From DASQHL01 sp963843685 (lineage in GTDB: Bacteria; Chloroflexota; Dehalococcoidia; DSTF01; JACRBR01), in assembly GCA_963843685.1 (NCBI GenBank), contig CAWJLO010000021.1, positions 9,843 to 73,842 of the forward strand: a stretch of DNA of 64,000 nt. The letters are read 5' to 3'. Both the position numbers and the translations under genes were made by a program. Below are positions 60,879-64,000 of the stretch, piece by piece (within the stretch, counting starts at the first letter, position 1; each line of letters starts with the position of its first letter). The notes beneath the pieces were generated by a model, which saw only the letters and a program-made list of their open reading frames with translations, searched no databases and had not been told where the DNA came from.

Positions 60879-61119
60879 GCGCCCCGCCGGCTCTCTCGAT
60901 GACCGCCCGATGGGCTGTACGTCGCGGCTGCCCTATCGGACGCGCGCCGGCCCTGCCTGGCCCTCGGTGAGGTAAGCATATTTCAATCGCCTGCCGCCCG
61001 GCATCTCCAACAAATCTCCAGCGGACCTCCACCTCTCCTCCAAGTAGCGCGGCCCCGCGAATCCTACCGTTGTCTCAGGGCCTGCGGACGCGGCCCGACA
61101 CGAGGAAAGGACGTGCGAC

Positions 61120-62358
61120 ATGACCGGCAAGCTTCAGGCACGCACCCGGGAAGGCGCGGAGCTGGTGACGATGGCGGAGGAGTTCTCTCGGGACTTCGCC
61201 GGCGCGGCGGCCGAGCACGACGCCGACGCCAGTTTCCCGCTCGAGCACCTGGAGGCGCTGCGCGACAGCGGCTTCCTCTACGCTCCCGTCCCGGTCGAGC
61301 TGGGCGGCATGGGCGTTGCGTCCGTCCACGACGTCTTCGTCGCCTCCAGCCGCATCGCTGAAGGCGATCCGTCCGTCGTGCTCGGCGTGAACATGCACCT
61401 GCTCACCCTCATCCAGTACCTGCGCCAGTACCGCGTCGCCTGCAACCGCGAGGACCGCGCCCGCTCCGACGCCGTCGCCGGCGTGATCCGCGGGCTCGTC
61501 GAACAGCGCGCCGCCATCGCTGCCGCCGTCAGCGAGCCGGATCAGGACCTCCTGCGCCAGCGCACGCGGGCAACGCGCACCCCCGACGGCTGGGTGATCA
61601 ACGGCCGAAAGGTCTTCTCCAGCATGGCGCCCGCCGCGACCCACTTCGCCGCCTCCATGAACTACACCGACGAAGATGGCGTCGAGCGCTACGCCTACGC
61701 CATCATCCCCGCCGGCGCCCCCGGCGTCACCGTCAACGACGACTGGAACGCCATGGGGATGCGTGCCTCCGGCAGCGTCTCCGTCGTGTTCGAGGACACG
61801 CTTCTCCCCGGCCGCGGACCCGGCCGTGGCGCACCCGCCGGCATCCTGTCCTCAGAACTGCTCGAGGCGATGCTCGAGTCCGGCATCGCTCACACGGCCG
61901 CCTCCGTCGGCGTGGCCGAGGCCGCGCACGCACGCTCCGTCGCCGCGGTCGCCGCGCGCCGCGAAGATCACGGCGACGGCGTCGTCCGCCCCACCGCTGT
62001 GCACCTTGCCGCCGAGAACGCCATCGACCTCGCCGCCACCCGCGCGATGTTCGCCCGCGGGCTCTCGGCCGTCGATGACTACCACGCCGTCCACCCCGTC
62101 AATCGCGGCACGCTCGAGGAGGCGCACGCCGTCTTCGCCGAGGTGCAGGTCGCCAAGACCTTCATCAACGCCGCCGCCGTGCGCATCGCCGATCGCGCCA
62201 TGGCCATCGCCGGCGGCGCCGGCTAGTCAAACGCGAATCCCCTCTCCCGCATGTACCGCGACGCCCGCGCCGGCGCGTTCATGCACCCGCTCGGCGCGAA
62301 CCTGGCGTTCGAGTACATTGGCGCGCTCACGCTCGGCATGTCGCCGCAGACCTTCTAG
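61120..62358 (+). pseudogene. acyl-CoA dehydrogenase-like, in-frame TAG
   Basis: An acyl-CoA dehydrogenase family enzyme (DszC/flavin monooxygenase-like branch) of 412 aa if an in-frame TAG at 62224-62226 is read through. Clear blocks: SGFLYAPVPVELGGMGVASV, VFSSMAPAATHFAASMNYTD, NAMGMRASGSVSVVFEDTLL. Beyond the TAG, in the same frame, NPLSRMYRDARAGAFMHPLG and FEYIGALTLGMSPQTF are the normal C-terminal end and finish at the next TAG (62356-62358). The stop replaces what is probably Tyr (GGAGY). A point mutation, a base error or readthrough could explain it. AGGAAAGG precedes ATG. Confidence 0.85.
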
Positions 62359-62368
62359 GAGGATCGTC

Positions 62369-63346
62369 ATGTTCGCTCGTCTCACCCGTGGGCAGTCCAG
62401 TTCGACCGTCGCCATCGTCGTCGCCGGCGTGATTTTCGGTTCCGCATTCCTCTGCACGAAGATCCTCGTCGGCGAGATGCGCATCGCGCACTTCGTCACG
62501 CTGCGTCTGCTGCTCGGCGCCGTCGCCGTCACCGCCTTCATGCTGATCAGGCGCCGCCCTCCCCGCCTCTCCCGGGCCCTCCTTCGCTACGCCACCGTCC
62601 TCGCCCTGGCCGATGCCGTCATCCCCTACTTCCTCGTCTCCTGGGGCCAGACCCGCATCAACGCCGGCACCGCCGCCGTGCTCGTCTCCACGATGCCGCT
62701 CTTCACCGCCCTCTTCGCCTGGCTCCTCTCCCGCGATGAGTCGCTCTCGCTCCCGAAGCTGCTCGGCCTCGCCACCGGCCTCGCTGGCGTTGCCGTCATC
62801 GCCGGCAGCGACAGCGCCGGTGGCCTGGCGACGCCCTCCGCTGGCTCCGGTGCCGTCGTCCTCGCCGCCATGCTCTACGCCGCCGCCGCCGTCTACGCCC
62901 GTCGCGCCCTGAAGCAGTTCGACGCTGCCACGCTCAACGCGTCCAAGCTCGCCGTCGGCGCCCTCATCGTGCTGCCGTTCGCTGCTTCCGCTGACGGCGC
63001 GCACGCTCTTTCCGGCCTCGATCTCCGCGGCGTCATCGCGCTGCTGTGGATAGGTATGATGGCCACCGGCCTCGCCCGCGTCGCCTACTTCCGCGCCGTC
63101 GCCGTCGCAGGCAGCGTCCGGGCCTCCCTCGTTACGTACATCGTCCCCGTCTCCGGCGTGACGCTGGCCTACATCGTCCTCGGCGAGCCCGTGCACCCCC
63201 GCTCGGTCGCTGGCTTCGGCCTGGTCATCGCTGGCGTGGCGCTCGTCATGTACGGCGGCGGCCTCCGCCACCTCGCCGCGCGCCTCGCGACCCCGGTGCG
63301 ACGGAGCGCCGGCGCGCCCCCCGCCACCATCGCGGAAGGGAGGTGA
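62369..63346 (+). CDS. EamA/DMT superfamily transporter
   Basis: A 325-aa ten-helix transporter with two EamA repeats: FGSAFLCTKILVGEMRIAHF and LLLGAVAVTAFML in the first, YAAAAVYARRALKQFDAATL and GVTLAYIVLGEPVHPRSVAG in the second. Substrates of the family include amino acids and nucleotide precursors; unknown here. Its GGAGG overlaps the stop codon of the preceding gene (TAGGAGG), so translation is probably coupled. Confidence 0.88.
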   Translation: MFARLTRGQSSSTVAIVVAGVIFGSAFLCTKILVGEMRIAHFVTLRLLLGAVAVTAFMLIRRRPPRLSRALLRYATVLALADAVIPYFLVSWGQTRINAGTAAVLVSTMPLFTALFAWLLSRDESLSLPKLLGLATGLAGVAVIAGSDSAGGLATPSAGSGAVVLAAMLYAAAAVYARRALKQFDAATLNASKLAVGALIVLPFAASADGAHALSGLDLRGVIALLWIGMMATGLARVAYFRAVAVAGSVRASLVTYIVPVSGVTLAYIVLGEPVHPRSVAGFGLVIAGVALVMYGGGLRHLAARLATPVRRSAGAPPATIAEGR

Positions 63347-63456
63347 CCTCGGGCCCAGCAACCAACCGTCCGCTCGCGGCAGCCGAACGCTGGCCGACCC
63401 CGCGAAAACACGAAGCGCCGGCGCCACCCTCAACGTAGACGAAAGGAATCAGAGAC

Positions 63457-64000
63457 ATGACCACCGCAGAAGCCGCCCGCATCCGCAACGGCGTCAACGT
63501 CGACCAGCTCTTCGGCACGCTCGACGCCATCAAGCAGCAGCCCGCTCTCGGGAAGTTCCAGTTCCGCGCCCGCAACAGGTGGATCGGCGGCGCGCACAAC
63601 CGCACGACGATACAGGGCCTCCACGGCGCCGGCCGTGAGGACGACTCGCGCCAGCAGCCGTTCGTCGTCGACGCCGGTGAGCCCGCCGTCCTCCTTGGCA
63701 CGGACACCGGCCCCAACCCCGCCGAGGCCGCCCTCCACGCCCTCGCCGCCTGCCTCACCACGTCGCTGGTCTACGTCGCGGCGGCGCGCGGCGTCGAGCT
63801 GCAGGAGGTCGAATCAACACTCGAAGGCGACATGGACGTCCGCGGCGCCCTCGGCCTCTCCGACGACGTCCGTAACGGCTTCGAGGCCGTCCGCGTCACC
63901 TTCACGGTCAAGAGCGACGCGCCGGCGGAGAAGGTCCGCGAGGTACTCGAACGCGCCCAGGCCCGCTCCGCCGTCTTTGACATCATCTCCCACGGCGTGC
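63457..64000 (+). CDS. OsmC family protein (partial, cut by window end)
   Basis: An OsmC-like peroxiredoxin-type protein, starting MTTAEAARIRNGVNVDQLFG and running to the last base without a stop. GTDTGPNPAEAALHALAACL carries the first active cysteine in the usual helix; the second cysteine would lie in the missing part. The family reduces organic hydroperoxides. It is 110 bp after the EamA transporter; AGGAA precedes the ATG. Confidence 0.85.
   Translation, partial: MTTAEAARIRNGVNVDQLFGTLDAIKQQPALGKFQFRARNRWIGGAHNRTTIQGLHGAGREDDSRQQPFVVDAGEPAVLLGTDTGPNPAEAALHALAACLTTSLVYVAAARGVELQEVESTLEGDMDVRGALGLSDDVRNGFEAVRVTFTVKSDAPAEKVREVLERAQARSAVFDIISHGV

Noticed and set aside
61676..62368. extension of the EamA gene to 61676
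   Set aside because: The upstream part is an overlapping frame of the acyl-CoA dehydrogenase; the true start has GGAGG at 62369.
1..64000. CRISPR arrays, prophage or transposase genes
   Set aside because: No regular direct-repeat/spacer array and no Cas, integrase or transposase motifs were found.

Overview
The window is high-GC, densely packed bacterial chromosome with no phage, plasmid or insertion-sequence genes. Gene content (DUF3105 protein, small zinc-ribbon proteins, a quinate 5-dehydrogenase-like gene, archaeal-type TyrRS, a class III cyclase fused to a winged helix and a hydrolase) suggests a member of the Chloroflexota, probably Dehalococcoidia-like. This is an inference from gene families, not from a marker phylogeny. 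Many genes have no Shine-Dalgarno sequence but carry a TAnnnT box 5-8 nt before the start codon, which points to widespread leaderless transcription.

Layout. 1-4.2 kb: a ribbon-helix-helix protein, a DUF4037 protein, and quinolinate synthase nadA behind a promoter/operator palindrome; then tRNA-Ser(TGA). 4.3-9.3 kb: a mirror-symmetric glycosyltransferase / methyltransferase / methyltransferase-DinB / glycosyltransferase cassette. 9.3-14.1 kb: VOC protein, secreted beta-helix protein, GH15 glucoamylase-like gene (frameshifted), SRPBCC protein. 14.1-21.9 kb: a long minus-strand run rpsF-ssb-rpsR-foldase-hom-coiled-coil-thrC-proS, headed by a clear sigma-70-type promoter and a possible S6:S18 leader. 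22.1-25.7 kb: Trm112-like protein, a c-di-AMP (ydaO-type) riboswitch transcription unit for a 68-aa zinc-ribbon protein, a half-length squalene-cyclase-like protein and a zinc alcohol dehydrogenase. 25.7-47.7 kb: mixed metabolic and accessory genes (phosphodiesterase, DinB, alanine dehydrogenase, hydrolases, FAH, aquaporin, DSP phosphatase, M20 amidohydrolase, toxin-antitoxin pair, cysteine desulfurase, HNH nuclease). 47.7-58.2 kb: dnaA, PAP2, DUF3105, P-loop kinase, DegV, rpsO, pnp, tyrS. 58.2-64 kb: TesB thioesterase, the winged-helix/hydrolase/cyclase fusion, acyl-CoA dehydrogenase with an internal TAG, EamA transporter, and an OsmC gene cut by the window end.

Roughly ten loci carry frameshifts or a nonsense codon; nearly all frameshifts are one-base gains. 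None lies in the core informational or biosynthetic genes, so either reads of an imperfect assembly or real decay of accessory genes could explain them. The best candidates for something undescribed are the complete promoter - c-di-AMP riboswitch - orphan zinc-ribbon gene - terminator unit (22.58-23.21 kb), the three-domain regulator/hydrolase/cyclase protein, and a dispersed hairpin-rich repeat family at 30.6 and 43.6-43.9 kb.
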